Below are positions 9,301 to 17,673 of a stretch of DNA of 64,000 bases, one piece after another. This DNA is from Nocardioides alkalitolerans (GTDB lineage Bacteria > Actinomycetota > Actinomycetes > Propionibacteriales > Nocardioidaceae). The notes under the pieces were generated by a model. That model saw nothing but the letters and a program-made list of their open reading frames with translations. It did no database searches and was not told the origin of the DNA. The stretch spans positions 1,703,501 to 1,767,500 of the forward strand of contig CP116227.1 of assembly GCA_038184435.1 (NCBI GenBank), written 5' to 3'. Positions within the stretch are counted from its first letter, which is position 1. Each line of letters opens with the position of its first letter. A program made the translations under genes and the position numbers.

Positions 9301-9798
9301 TTCCCCGGCCCGACCCGCGATTACGAGGCCGCCCGCGAGCAGTACGGCGACGTCTCGCGCCTCGCGACCAGCGACTACCTCCACGGCCTGCGCCAGGGTG
9401 AGGAGCACCTGGTCGACCTCGCCGAGGGCAAGACGCTCATCCTCGGGCTCGAGGCCGTCAGCGACGCCGACGAGCGCGGCTACCGCACCGTGATGGCGAC
9501 CATCAACGGCCAGCTCCGCCCCATCGCCGTCCGCGACCGCTCGATCGAGGCCGACGAGCAGGCCGGTGAGAAGGCCGACCCCACCGACTCCGGCCACGTC
9601 GCCGCGCCCTTCCAGGGCGTCCTCACCGTCGTCGTCGCCGAGGGCGACACCGTCGAGGCCGGCGCCACCCTCGCCACCATCGAGGCCATGAAGATGGAAG
9701 CCTCCATCACCGCCCCCCGCGCCGGCACCGTGCAGCGCCTGGCCGTCACCGGGACCCGCGCCGTCGAGGGCGGGGACCTCGTGGTCGTGATCGGCTGA
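6379..9798 (+). CDS. pyc: Pyruvate carboxylase
   Basis: Carboxylates pyruvate to oxaloacetate using ATP and bicarbonate; anaplerotic. 1139 residues, the usual length of the single-chain enzyme. Order: biotin carboxylase (ANRGEIAIRAFRAAYELG at the N-terminus, GGGGRG at about 161-166, EMNPRIQVEHTVTEEVTD), carboxyltransferase (TDTTFRDAHQSLLATR at 532-547; carbamylated-Lys candidate K708 in AIKDMAG; metal-binding HLHTHDTAG at 735-743), PC allosteric linker, and the C-terminal biotin carrier with EAMKME (Lys1105). The carboxyltransferase half separates it from the acyl-CoA carboxylase alpha chain at the window start. Apparent leaderless promoter directly upstream. Confidence 0.97.
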   Translation: MFSKVLVANRGEIAIRAFRAAYELGVKTVAVFPHEDRGSEHRLKADEAYEIGEPGHPVRNYLDAQLVVDTAVRAGADAIYPGYGFLSENPALAEACAAAGITFIGPSSDILELTGNKARAIAAAKAAGVPTLASVDPSTDVDAIVEAAAALPFPLFVKAVAGGGGRGMRRVDDPAHLREAVETCMREGEAAFGDPTVFVEQAVVEPRHIEVQILADGAGNVIHLFERDCSVQRRHQKVVEIAPAPHLDPELRDRICADAVKFARAIGYRNAGTVEFLLNPDGEYVFIEMNPRIQVEHTVTEEVTDVDLVQSQLRIAAGETLEDLGLSQDSIRLRGAALQCRITTEDPANGFRPDTGKITTYRSPGGPGVRVDGGTTYAGAEISPHFDSMLSKLTCRGRTFELAVEKARRAVAEFRIRGVQTNIGFLQAVLADPDFAGGAITTSFIETHPELLTAKSSSDRGTKLLNFLADVTVNKPHGSPGGTTGAVLDPAIKLPEVDLDAPVPDGSRQLLADLGPEGFARQVRAQTQVAVTDTTFRDAHQSLLATRVRTRDLVAAAAPTARLLPQLWSIEAWGGATYDVALRFLSEDPWDRLAQLRDAVPNINLQMLLRGRNTVGYTPYPTAVTDAFVAEAAAAGIDVFRIFDALNDVSQMRPAIDAVRATGSTVAEVALCYTGDLSNPAERLYTLDYYLRLAEEIVTAGAHVLAIKDMAGLLRAPAARTLVTALRERFDLPVHLHTHDTAGGQLATLLAAIDAGVDAVDAATATMAGTTSQPSLTALVAATDHSTRETGLSLAAVSSLEPYWEAVRRVYAPFESGLASPTGRVYRHEIPGGQLSNLRQQAIALGLADRFEAVEDAYAAANDILGNVPKVTPSSKVIGDLALSLVGQGIDTPTKMQEFADDPASYDLPASVIGFLHGELGDPPGGWPEPFRTKALSSPAGRAWTAPDADLSPADAALLTEAGPTRRTALNRLLFPGPTRDYEAAREQYGDVSRLATSDYLHGLRQGEEHLVDLAEGKTLILGLEAVSDADERGYRTVMATINGQLRPIAVRDRSIEADEQAGEKADPTDSGHVAAPFQGVLTVVVAEGDTVEAGATLATIEAMKMEASITAPRAGTVQRLAVTGTRAVEGGDLVVVIG

Positions 9799-9820
9799 GG
9801 ACCGAGGAGCGGAGGCTGCG

Positions 9821-10939
9821 GTGCGTGGGACGAACGGCTCCGACGGGCGCGGGCTCGCGCCGTACGTCTGCGTGCCGGGTGCCGGTCTCGGCCTCGCCTG
9901 GCCGCGGGGACTCGCGCTCCTCGACGCCGACGTCGACCCGGACCTCGCCGTGCGCCTGTGGCACCTCATGGCGGAGGGCGCCGACGTGACGACGTTCGCG
10001 CAGCACCTCGGGGCCGGTCGTCCGGCGGACCGCCTGCCGGGGTTCGCCCTCGCTCTCGCGGCGGACGACCCCGCCGCCGGTGCCGCGGTGGACGTGCACC
10101 TCGCTGCGCGCGGCCGGTACGTCGCGAGCGCCAGCGCCGCGACCGACCAGTCCGTCGCGGGTGCCGGGGCGGCCCGCTGGAACGAGCGCGCCGTCGTCGC
10201 CGCCACGCGCTTCACGGTGCGGGCCGTCGGTGACCCGGCGCCGGACCGCGCCGTCGACCCTGCCCCGCCCACGGCCGCCCTGCCCCTCGTCGGAGGCGTG
10301 CTGCCCGCCCAGCGGCTGCAGACGGCCGGGTGGCTGCGGGCACGGCCCGAGGCGCACCGCCCCGAGCCGCACGTCGTCGACGCCCCCGACCTCGCCGTGA
10401 CCGACACGCTGCTGCGTCCCGCCGGCCCCGTGGGCAGCCTCGCGCAGCCGCGCGCGGTGACCGCCCGAGCCGTCGCGCGCGGGCCGCGGCCGGTGGTGTC
10501 CGGCCTCGTGTGCGACGCCGGGCACGCGAACCCACCGGGCTCCCCGCGCTGCGCGCGGTGCGGCGCGCCGCTGGCCGGTCCCCTCACCGCCGTGGCCCGG
10601 CCGGCGCTCGGTCAGCTCGTCGTCAGCACCGGAGAGGTGGTCGACCTGACGGAGGACACGGTCGTCGGTCGCGCCCCGCGCGCGGAACGACCCGACGCCG
10701 GTCCGGCCGGGCGTCTCGTCGTGCTGCCCGAGGCGCACGTCTCCGCGGTGCACCTCGAGCTCCGTCTCCGCGACTGGTCCGTGCTGGCCGTGGACCGGCG
10801 GTCCACGAACGGCACCTACCTGCACCGCCCGGGACGTCCGCCCGAGCGGCTCACGGAGACCCCGCGCGAGCTGGCGCCGGGCGACGTGCTCGACCTCGGC
10901 CACGGCGCGCACCTCGCGTTCCGCGCGCTGCCGGCCTGA
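9821..10939 (+). CDS. FHA-domain protein with zinc-ribbon-like motif
   Basis: 372 residues, soluble. The C-terminal 85 residues form an FHA phosphothreonine-binding domain, with VVGRAPRAE, the SAVHLEL strand and STNGTYLH. Before it (about 230-250) sits a four-Cys motif, C-x3-H-x9-CARCG, like a small zinc ribbon. The N-terminal 220 residues are Ala/Pro-rich with no recognised domain. GTG start with GGAGG at 9811-9815. Such FHA proteins usually act next to Ser/Thr kinases or secretion systems, but neither is adjacent here, so the partner is unknown. It converges on the SpoIID-domain gene. Confidence 0.85.
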   Translation: MRGTNGSDGRGLAPYVCVPGAGLGLAWPRGLALLDADVDPDLAVRLWHLMAEGADVTTFAQHLGAGRPADRLPGFALALAADDPAAGAAVDVHLAARGRYVASASAATDQSVAGAGAARWNERAVVAATRFTVRAVGDPAPDRAVDPAPPTAALPLVGGVLPAQRLQTAGWLRARPEAHRPEPHVVDAPDLAVTDTLLRPAGPVGSLAQPRAVTARAVARGPRPVVSGLVCDAGHANPPGSPRCARCGAPLAGPLTAVARPALGQLVVSTGEVVDLTEDTVVGRAPRAERPDAGPAGRLVVLPEAHVSAVHLELRLRDWSVLAVDRRSTNGTYLHRPGRPPERLTETPRELAPGDVLDLGHGAHLAFRALPA

Positions 10940-10987
10940 CGGAGCGCCCGCACCGGGCCGCGCGCGGCGAGCCGCCCGTCCCGGGGA

Positions 10988-12220
10988 TCAGCGAGCCGCG
11001 ACGCGGAAATTGAACCAGCTCGACTTGAGACCGAGCTTCGAGCGCACCGTCGCCCCCGTCACCGTCACGCTGCCCTTGGAGCCGCGGAAGGTGACGCTGT
11101 TGACGCGCCCGCTCCACTCCCCGTTGCCGGTGCGATCGGTGACGGCGATCGAGGTCAGGTTGCCGATCTGCGGCCAGGCGGCCTCGATGGTGCGGTCGGT
11201 GATCGCGACGCTCCACGTGTGGTTGCGGTTCGAGGAGTTCCCGTCGTACGGGTCCTGCTTGGCCACGAGGTAGGGCTTGCTGCCCGCGTTGGTCCACCCG
11301 CCGTTGGAGGAGGAGAACTGCGTGAACGCGATCTCCTGGCCCCGGTTGGTGAGGATCTGGCCCTTGGTGCGGTCGATCGCGGCGTTGGAGCCGCTCTCCT
11401 CGGCGGAGAAGCCGCCGTAGACCTGGCAGCTGGTCGTGTCGCAGATGTCGTAGGTGCGCGCCTGCGGGGTGGTGCGGGCCTGCGCGGCGTAGGTGCGCGC
11501 CGCGACGGACTGGGCCTGCACGGCGGCCGGGCTCCAGCTCGACGGCATCTCCTTCGGCACCACACCCCGGAGGTAGTGCTCGAGCGTCACGGCGTTGACG
11601 GTGTCGCGGCGCGTCGACCCCGGCGTCGGGATGGTGGCGCGGAGCGTGCCGCGGTACTTCGCGGTGCCGCCCTTGCGGTGCAGCGTCATCTCGCCGCCGT
11701 TGGCGTAGAAGACCGCCTCCCCCTGCGTGCGGGTCCAGTAGTTCCACTTCTTGTTCGCGTAGTAGCTCACGATCGTCGTGTCGCTGCCGCCGTAGCTCAG
11801 CCGCCACCCGCCGGTGCCCAGGTCCTGCGGGATCGGGGTCTTCTTGCCCGTGCCCCGGTCGATGAGCGTCAGGCCTCCGCGCCGCTGCACGATCACGTCG
11901 CCGTCGTCGTCGGCCGTGATGCGCACGGAGATGGTGCCGGTGGCCGTGCCGGCCCACACGCCGGGGTAGTAGAAGCGCAGGATCTCGCTGTAGGTGAGGC
12001 CCTGGCGGGCGGCACCGAGCGCGCCGTACTGCGACATGCCGGTGCCGTGGCCGAAACCCCGGCCGTCGACGGTGATCGCCGCGTTGGCGGGCACGGTCCA
12101 CGTCTGGTTCACCTGCACGGCGGTCGCCGGGGTGCTCGTGACGACCGACGTCACCCCGAGTCCGGTGACGACGGCGGCGAGCACGGCGAGGAGACGGGCG
12201 CGGGTGGAGCGGGGGGACAT
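10988..12220 (-). CDS. Secreted SpoIID/LytB-domain protein
   Basis: 410 residues with a signal peptide (MSPRSTRARLLAVLAAVVTG, cleavage after ATA near residue 34). The SpoIID/LytB domain is in the middle: FGHGTGMSQYGALGAARQG, NAVTLEHYLRGVVPKEMP, then AVQAQSVAARTYA. Family members degrade or modify denuded peptidoglycan, or stimulate amidases at division; in actinobacteria the role is not established. ATG 12220 is chosen over an upstream in-frame ATG at 12316 because AGGAG lies 7 nt before it and the signal peptide starts there. An inverted repeat CGTGTG-N7-CACACG (12299-12317) sits about 80 nt upstream. Confidence 0.9.
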   Translation of the reverse strand: MSPRSTRARLLAVLAAVVTGLGVTSVVTSTPATAVQVNQTWTVPANAAITVDGRGFGHGTGMSQYGALGAARQGLTYSEILRFYYPGVWAGTATGTISVRITADDDGDVIVQRRGGLTLIDRGTGKKTPIPQDLGTGGWRLSYGGSDTTIVSYYANKKWNYWTRTQGEAVFYANGGEMTLHRKGGTAKYRGTLRATIPTPGSTRRDTVNAVTLEHYLRGVVPKEMPSSWSPAAVQAQSVAARTYAAQARTTPQARTYDICDTTSCQVYGGFSAEESGSNAAIDRTKGQILTNRGQEIAFTQFSSSNGGWTNAGSKPYLVAKQDPYDGNSSNRNHTWSVAITDRTIEAAWPQIGNLTSIAVTDRTGNGEWSGRVNSVTFRGSKGSVTVTGATVRSKLGLKSSWFNFRVAAR

Positions 12221-12298
12221 GGGGGAACTCCTGGGCCGAGAGGGGTGTGACGGTTGGTGCTGCTGGTCACGCGAGGTGGTGCGGGGACGCGTGGGGTT

Positions 12299-12317
12299 CG
12301 TGTGATCGGAACACACG
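12299..12317. promoter_or_regulatory. Inverted repeat upstream of the SpoIID-domain gene, possible operator
   Basis: Arms CGTGTG (12299-12304) and CACACG (12312-12317) around a 7-nt spacer. A second dyad, AACTAC (12346-12351) with GTAGTT (12358-12363), lies further upstream in an unusually AT-rich patch that may hold the promoter. Confidence 0.3.
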
Positions 12318-12361
12318 GCCGTTGCGGGTGCAATCGGTTCTCGCGAACTACAGATGAGTAG

Positions 12362-13825
12362 TTATCCTCGGCCGCCCGCGAGGTCCGCCAGCGCGCGCCG
12401 GGCGGCGCCGTACCCCGTGAGGCCGTGGGCACCCGGCCCCGGCGCGGTGGCTGCCGAGCAGAGGTAGACCCCCGGGACGCCGGTCGGGTACGGCGAGCGG
12501 CCCGGTCGCGGACCGAGGAGCAGCTGCCGCGCGTCGACCGCACCCGTCGAGATGTCACCGTCGACGAAGTTGATGCCGTCGCGCTCGGTCTCCGCCGGGG
12601 TGCGGGTCACGACCGCCCGGACGCGGTCGCGCAGCCCCGGCGCGTGCGCCTCCAGCTCGGCCAGCACGAGCGCCGTCAGGTCGCCCTCGAAGCCCGCCGG
12701 CACGTGGGCGTAGGCGTCCACGGGCACGACGCCGTCCCGGCCCCGGGCGGGGTCCGCGACGGCCTGCTGCCCCACCAGCACGAACGGGTGCGCGGGCACC
12801 CGCCCGGCCCGTACGGCGCGCGCCGACGCCGCCAGGACGTCGGGCGCGCCACCGACGTGGACCACCGCGGCGCGTCGGCTGGGCTCGTGCGCCCAGGGGA
12901 TGCCGCCCTCGACGGCGAGGCTGACGCCGAACGCCCCGACGAGGTGGCGCCACCCGGCGTAGCGCCGGCGCAGCCGGTCGGGCTGCGCGTCGCCGAGGAT
13001 GCGTGCCGCGTCGCGCGGCGAGGTGTCGAGCATGACGACGTCCGCCCCGGTCGCGGCGCGGAGCTCCGCGAGCGAGGTGACCCGGTGCCCGGTCTCGAGG
13101 CGTCCGCCGTGGGCGCGCAGCACCCCGACGAGGGCGTCGGCGTAGCGCTGCGACCCACCGACCGCCACCGGCCACCCCGTGACGTGGGCGGCCGTGCCCA
13201 GTGCCAGCCCGGCCGCGGACGTGAAGGGCTCCGAGGGCGGCCGGAACCCGTGCGCGGCGATGCCGAGCCAGAGGGCGGCGACCCGGGGATCCTCGAAGGC
13301 ACGCGCCACGACGGCGGCCGGTGCCGCCGCGCGGGCGCCGAAGCTCGCGAGCGCCAGCGGGTGGCGCGGGAGGTGGACGACGGGTCGACCGATCTCGGCG
13401 CGCACCGCGTCCCAGCGCGCCGCGGCCGGGCCGAAGAGACGTCGCCACGTGCGGGCGTCCCGCGGCGACAGCGCCGCGAGGCCCGCGACGGTGGTCTCCA
13501 GGTCCCGCTCGACGACGGCGCCCGTCCCGTCGGTGAGGGGGTGCGCCATCTCGATCGGCGCCCGAGCCCAGGCAAGGCCGTGGCCCGCGAGGTCGTGGCG
13601 TCCGGTGAAGGCGTTGTCCACCGCCAGCGGGTGGAACCCCGCGCAGTGGTCGTGGACGAGGCCGGGCAGCGTCAACTCCGCGGAGCGGAGCCCACCCCCG
13701 GTCGTCGCGGCCGCCTCGACGACCGTGACGTCGCAGCCCGCCGTCGCGAGAGTGAGCGCGGCGGCGAGCCCGCCCGGCCCGCTGCCGACGACGACCGCGG
13801 TCGTGCCGGCAGCGGGGCGGGTCAC
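12362..13825 (-). CDS. NAD(P)/FAD-dependent oxidoreductase, phytoene-desaturase (CrtI) superfamily
   Basis: 487 residues. The Rossmann FAD motif (VVVGSGPGGLAAALTLATAG) is at the N-terminus, followed by VVEAAATTGGGLRS, and the family C-terminal motif (GVYLCSAATAPGPGAHGLTG, then GAARRAL) is present. The start is GTG 13825, inside the stop codon of the upstream quinone reductase (GTGA), so the two are coupled. No carotenoid genes (crtB, crtE) are nearby, so this is the general COG1233 oxidoreductase class rather than a proven desaturase. Substrate unknown. Confidence 0.85.
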   Translation of the reverse strand: MTRPAAGTTAVVVGSGPGGLAAALTLATAGCDVTVVEAAATTGGGLRSAELTLPGLVHDHCAGFHPLAVDNAFTGRHDLAGHGLAWARAPIEMAHPLTDGTGAVVERDLETTVAGLAALSPRDARTWRRLFGPAAARWDAVRAEIGRPVVHLPRHPLALASFGARAAAPAAVVARAFEDPRVAALWLGIAAHGFRPPSEPFTSAAGLALGTAAHVTGWPVAVGGSQRYADALVGVLRAHGGRLETGHRVTSLAELRAATGADVVMLDTSPRDAARILGDAQPDRLRRRYAGWRHLVGAFGVSLAVEGGIPWAHEPSRRAAVVHVGGAPDVLAASARAVRAGRVPAHPFVLVGQQAVADPARGRDGVVPVDAYAHVPAGFEGDLTALVLAELEAHAPGLRDRVRAVVTRTPAETERDGINFVDGDISTGAVDARQLLLGPRPGRSPYPTGVPGVYLCSAATAPGPGAHGLTGYGAARRALADLAGGRG

Positions 13826-15249
13826 GGGAGCCGTCGGGCGGCCGGGTCGGACCGGTGGAGGCGACGGGCGGCCTCCGCGATCGACCCCGACATCGACGGG
13901 TAGACGGTGAAGACGCTCGCCAGCTGGTCCGCCGTCAGCGACTCCCCCACCGCGACCGCGACGGGGTGGATGAGCTCCGAGGCCCGGGGCCCGACGACGA
14001 CGCCACCGACGACGATGCCCGTGCCCGGCCGGCACAGGAGCTTCACGAAGCCGTCGCGCACGCCCTGCATCTTCGCCCGCGGGTTGCCCGAAAGGGGCAG
14101 GAGCACGGTCTCGGCCTGGATCTCCCCGGCGTCGACCGCCTTCTGGGTCCAGCCCACCGTCGCGATCTCGGGGGACGTGAAGACGTTGGACGACACCTTT
14201 TTGAGGTCCAGCGGCGCCACGGCGTCACCGAGGTGGTGGGACATGGCGATCCGGCCCTGCATCGCGGCGACCGAGGCCAGCATCAGAACGCCGGTGCAGT
14301 CGCCCGCGGCGTACACGCCCCGCGCGGTCGTGCGCGAGACGCGGTCGACCCGCACGAAGCCGCCGTCGTCGACCAGCACGCCGGCCTCCTGGAGACCCAG
14401 GTCGGCCGTGTTGGGCACGGAGCCCAGCGCGAGCACGCAGTGCGAGCACTCGACCTCGGTGCCGTCGGTGAGCCGCACCGTCACCACGTCGCCGTCGCGG
14501 GTCACCGACTCCATGCGGGAGCGGCTCAGCACGTTCATGCCCCGCCGCGTCAGCACCTCCTCGAGCACGGCCGCCGCGTCGGCGTCCTCGCCGGGGAGCA
14601 CCCGGTCGCGCGAGGAGACGAGGGTGACGTCAATGCCGAGGGACAGGTACGCCGAGGCGAACTCCGCACCGGTGACACCGGAGCCCACCACGACGACCTT
14701 CTCGGGCACGTCCGTGATGTCGTAGACCTGCTCCCAGGTCAGGATGCGCTCGCCGTCGGGCAGCGCGCTGTCGAGCACGCGCGGTGCCGCGCCGGTCGCG
14801 ATGAGCACGGCGTCGGCGTCGAGCCTCTCCGTGCCACCGTCACCGAGCTCGGCCACGACGCGCTGGGGACCGTCGAGGCGGCCCCGGCCGCGCACGATGC
14901 GCACACCGTCCCGCTCCAGGCGGCGCTCGATGTCGGCCGACTGGTCGGCCGCGAGCTGCTTCACCCGGGCGTTGACGCGCCCGAGGTCGACGCGGATGGC
15001 CGTGGCGGCGTCGCCCTCGTGGTCGCGGAAGCTGACGCCGAGCTCGGCCGACCCGGCCAGCTCGCTCATCAGCTCGCTCGTCGCGATCAGCGTCTTGCTG
15101 GGCACGCAGTCGGTGAGCACCGCGGAGCCACCCGGGCCGTCCGTGTCGACGATCGTGACGTCGGCCCCGGCGTTGGCGGCCACGTGGGCCGCCTCGTAGC
15201 CGCCGGGACCGCCGCCGACGATGACGACGCGGTCGGAGCGATCGGCCAT
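13822..15249 (-). CDS. NAD(P)H-quinone dehydrogenase-like flavoprotein (disulfide-reductase fold)
   Basis: 475 residues: FAD motif VVIVGGGPGGYEAAHVAA, NAD motif VVVGSGVTGAEFASAY, and a second FAD motif GVYAAGDCTGV. At the disulfide position it reads AVLTDCVPSKTL, so only the second cysteine of the CxxxxC pair remains. Mycobacterial LpdA (Rv3303c) shows the same loss and reduces quinones, hence the call. ATG 15249 is preferred; GTG 15264, overlapping the upstream lpd stop, would add five residues. Head-to-tail with true lipoamide dehydrogenase upstream and the CrtI-like gene downstream. Confidence 0.88.
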   Translation of the reverse strand: MADRSDRVVIVGGGPGGYEAAHVAANAGADVTIVDTDGPGGSAVLTDCVPSKTLIATSELMSELAGSAELGVSFRDHEGDAATAIRVDLGRVNARVKQLAADQSADIERRLERDGVRIVRGRGRLDGPQRVVAELGDGGTERLDADAVLIATGAAPRVLDSALPDGERILTWEQVYDITDVPEKVVVVGSGVTGAEFASAYLSLGIDVTLVSSRDRVLPGEDADAAAVLEEVLTRRGMNVLSRSRMESVTRDGDVVTVRLTDGTEVECSHCVLALGSVPNTADLGLQEAGVLVDDGGFVRVDRVSRTTARGVYAAGDCTGVLMLASVAAMQGRIAMSHHLGDAVAPLDLKKVSSNVFTSPEIATVGWTQKAVDAGEIQAETVLLPLSGNPRAKMQGVRDGFVKLLCRPGTGIVVGGVVVGPRASELIHPVAVAVGESLTADQLASVFTVYPSMSGSIAEAARRLHRSDPAARRLP

Positions 15250-15260
15250 GGTGGCGGGGC

Positions 15261-16658
15261 TCACAGGTTGATCATGTGGCCGGAGATGCCGTGGATGGCC
15301 TCCTTGACCGACTCGGTGAGCGTCGGGTGCGCGAAGACGTTGCGCCCGACCTCGTCCGCGGTCAGGTCCCACTTCTGCGCGAGCGTCAGCACCGGCAGGA
15401 GCTCGGTGACGTCGGGCCCGATCATGTGGGCGCCGAGGATCTCGTTGTGCTCCGCGTCGGCGACGACCTTGACGAAGCCGACGGCCTCGCCGAGGCCCTG
15501 GGCCTTGCCGTTGGCGCTGAAGGGGAAGGTGGCCGTCTTGACGTCGTACCCCTTGTCCTTCGCCTGCTGCTCGGAGTAGCCGAACGAGCCGATCTGCGGG
15601 TGGCAGTACGTCGCGCGCGGGACGAAGTCGAACTCGACCGGCATGGTCTCCTCGCCGGCGATGACCTCGGCCGCCACGATGCCCATGGCCTCCGCGACGT
15701 GCGCGAGCATGAACTTGCCGGTGACGTCGCCGATCGCGTAGACGCCGTCGACGTTGGTGCGGCCGTACTCGTCGATCGCGATCGCGCCGCGCTCCGTCAG
15801 CTCGACGCCCGTGGCCTCGAGGCCGTAGCCCTCGGTGCGGGGGGCGAAGCCGAACGCCGCGAGCATCTTGTCCGCCTCGAGCACCTGCTCGTCGCCGCCG
15901 GCCGCCGGGGCGACCGTGACCTTGACGCCGGAGCCCGTGTCCTCGACGCCCTTGACGGCCGTCGAGGTCAGGATCTTCACGCCGAGCTTCTTGTAGTGCT
16001 TCAGCAGCTCCTTGGACACGTCCGCGTCCTCGGTCGGCACGATCCGGTCGAGGTACTCGACGATGGTGACGTCCACACCGAAGTTCTTCATCACGTAGGC
16101 GAACTCGACGCCGATCGCGCCCGAGCCGCCGATGATGATCGAGGAGGGCAGGTTCTCGTCGAGGATCTGCTCCTCGTAGGTCACCACGTTCTCGCTGATC
16201 TCGACGCCCGGCACGGTGCGGACCTGGGCACCCGCGGCGATGATGATGTTGTCGGCCGTGTGGGTGGCGACCTCGCCGTCCTTGCCCTTCACGTCGATCG
16301 TCTTCGGGCCCGTGAAGGTGCCCCAGCCGTCGATCTCGGTGATCTTGTTCTTCTTCATCAGGTAGTGGACGCCCTTGACGATGCCGGCGCTCACCTGGCG
16401 CGAGCGCTTGTGCGTCGGGCCGTAGGACATCGTGGCGTCGCCCTCGATGCCGAACTTCGCCTTCTCGTGGGTCAGCGTGTGCGCGAGCTCCGCGTTCTTC
16501 AGCAGCGCCTTCGAGGGGATGCACCCGACGTTGAGGCAGACACCTCCCCAGTACTTCTCCTCCACGACGGCGACGGACTTGCCGAGCTGAGCAGCTCGGA
16601 TCGCCGCGACGTAACCACCGGGGCCGGCACCAAGGACAAGGACATCGAAGTGGGTCAC
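15261..16658 (-). CDS. lpdA: Dihydrolipoyl dehydrogenase (E3)
   Basis: Reoxidises dihydrolipoamide of 2-oxoacid dehydrogenase or glycine-cleavage complexes with NAD+, using FAD. 465 residues with FAD motif LGAGPGGYVAAIRAAQLG, an intact redox pair GGVCLNVGCIPSK (C41/C46), NAD motif IGGSGAIGVEFAYV and the C-terminal catalytic motif FAHPTLTESV. GTG start with a leaderless-type -10 six nt upstream. No E1 or E2 genes are adjacent, as is usual for a shared E3. Confidence 0.95.
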   Translation of the reverse strand: MTHFDVLVLGAGPGGYVAAIRAAQLGKSVAVVEEKYWGGVCLNVGCIPSKALLKNAELAHTLTHEKAKFGIEGDATMSYGPTHKRSRQVSAGIVKGVHYLMKKNKITEIDGWGTFTGPKTIDVKGKDGEVATHTADNIIIAAGAQVRTVPGVEISENVVTYEEQILDENLPSSIIIGGSGAIGVEFAYVMKNFGVDVTIVEYLDRIVPTEDADVSKELLKHYKKLGVKILTSTAVKGVEDTGSGVKVTVAPAAGGDEQVLEADKMLAAFGFAPRTEGYGLEATGVELTERGAIAIDEYGRTNVDGVYAIGDVTGKFMLAHVAEAMGIVAAEVIAGEETMPVEFDFVPRATYCHPQIGSFGYSEQQAKDKGYDVKTATFPFSANGKAQGLGEAVGFVKVVADAEHNEILGAHMIGPDVTELLPVLTLAQKWDLTADEVGRNVFAHPTLTESVKEAIHGISGHMINL

Positions 16659-16664
16659 GGACCC

Positions 16665-16670
16665 AGCCTA
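16665..16670 (-). promoter_or_regulatory. -10 hexamer TAGGCT of lpdA, leaderless type
   Basis: TAGGCT on the minus strand, separated from the GTG at 16658 by 6 nt. Confidence 0.55.
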
Positions 16671-16820
16671 GCCACTCGGACGGGCGCTTCCGACCGCCCG
16701 GGTCGTACCCGGTGGTAGGAGCCGGGTGACGTCGCCGACACCGGCGTGCCGGAGGTCACGAATGGGCTACGACCGGCCGGCCAGGCCACTTTTCCCGCGC
16801 TCCCGCGCGGGTCGCTGCCC

Positions 16821-16826
16821 TAGAGT
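16821..16826 (+). promoter_or_regulatory. -10 hexamer TAGAGT of purine-nucleoside phosphorylase, leaderless type
   Basis: TAGAGT, then 7 nt, then the GTG at 16834. This spacing also supports GTG 16834 over the in-frame ATG at 16726. Confidence 0.6.
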
Positions 16827-16833
16827 CCGCCGG

Positions 16834-17655
16834 GTGAACGCCGCCCAGCACGCCGCCCCCGCCTCCACCGCCGCCGAGGACGCCCAGGCCGCCGCCGCGC
16901 GCCTCGCCGAGCTGACGGGCGTCGAGCAGCACGACGTCGCCGTCGTCCTGGGATCGGGCTGGCTGCCGGCCGTCGACATGCTCGGCGAGACGGTCGCGGA
17001 GATCGCCACCACGGACCTCCCCGGCTTCAGCGCGGCCGCCGTGGCCGGCCACTCCGGGAAGATCCGCTCCGTGCGCGCCGGCGACCGACGCGTGCTCGTC
17101 TTCCTCAGCCGCACGCACTTCTACGAGGGCAAGGGCGTCCGGGCGGTCGTGCACGGCGTGCGCACCGCCGCGGCCGCGGGCTGCCGCACCATCGTCCTCA
17201 CCAACGGGTGCGGCGGTCTCAAGGAGACGTGGTCCCCCGGCACGCCCGTGCTCATCAGCGACCACATCAACCTGACGGCGCGCTCCCCCATCGAGGGTGC
17301 CGAGTTCGTCGACCTCACCGACCTCTACTCCTCGCGCCTGCGGGCGCTGTGCCGCGAGGTCGAGCCCCACCTCGACGAGGGCGTCTACGTGCAGTTCCCC
17401 GGGCCCCACTACGAGACGCCGGCCGAGATCGGCATGGTGCGGGCCATCGGCGGCCACCTCGTCGGCATGAGCACCACCCTCGAGGCGATCGCCGCCCGCC
17501 AGGCGGGCATGGAGATCCTCGGCATCTCGCTCGTCACCAACCTCGCCGCCGGCATCAGCGGTGAGCCGCTCGACCACGCCGAGGTGCTGGAGGCGGGTCG
17601 CTCCGCAGCCACCCGGATGGGATCCTTGCTGGGCGCGGTCGTCCCGCGCCTCTGA
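16834..17655 (+). CDS. Purine-nucleoside phosphorylase, trimeric class
   Basis: Phosphorolysis of (deoxy)inosine and guanosine to base and (deoxy)ribose-1-phosphate. 273 residues, typical of the trimeric family: VVLGSGWLP, GHSGKIRS, RTHFYEGKGV, VLTNGCGGLK, SDHINLTARSP, FPGPHYETPAE and MSTTLEAIAARQAGMEILGI (phosphate and purine sites). Its pentose-1-phosphate product is the substrate of the phosphosugar mutase at 31351, now 14 kb away with the heme locus between. An 18-nt gap to the TetR gene suggests co-transcription. Confidence 0.95.
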   Translation: MNAAQHAAPASTAAEDAQAAAARLAELTGVEQHDVAVVLGSGWLPAVDMLGETVAEIATTDLPGFSAAAVAGHSGKIRSVRAGDRRVLVFLSRTHFYEGKGVRAVVHGVRTAAAAGCRTIVLTNGCGGLKETWSPGTPVLISDHINLTARSPIEGAEFVDLTDLYSSRLRALCREVEPHLDEGVYVQFPGPHYETPAEIGMVRAIGGHLVGMSTTLEAIAARQAGMEILGISLVTNLAAGISGEPLDHAEVLEAGRSAATRMGSLLGAVVPRL

Positions 17656-17673
17656 GCCTCGAGGAGCCGGGCC

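Noticed and set aside
5950..10587. A 1545-codon open frame on the minus strand opposite the pyruvate carboxylase gene
   Set aside because: It is an antisense shadow of GC-rich coding sequence. Its translation is low-complexity Arg/Gly/Asp/Val with no domain, while the plus strand encodes a full pyruvate carboxylase.
12221..12361. Possible cyclic-di-AMP riboswitch upstream of the SpoIID-domain gene, as seen before some actinobacterial wall-hydrolase genes
   Set aside because: The leader is too short and I cannot find the conserved riboswitch core; only two small dyads are visible.
12362..13825. Carotenoid biosynthesis cluster around the CrtI-like gene
   Set aside because: No crtB, crtE or lycopene cyclase nearby; the family is broad and includes non-carotenoid enzymes.
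15261..16658. A 2-oxoacid dehydrogenase operon around lpdA
   Set aside because: No E1 or E2 genes are adjacent.
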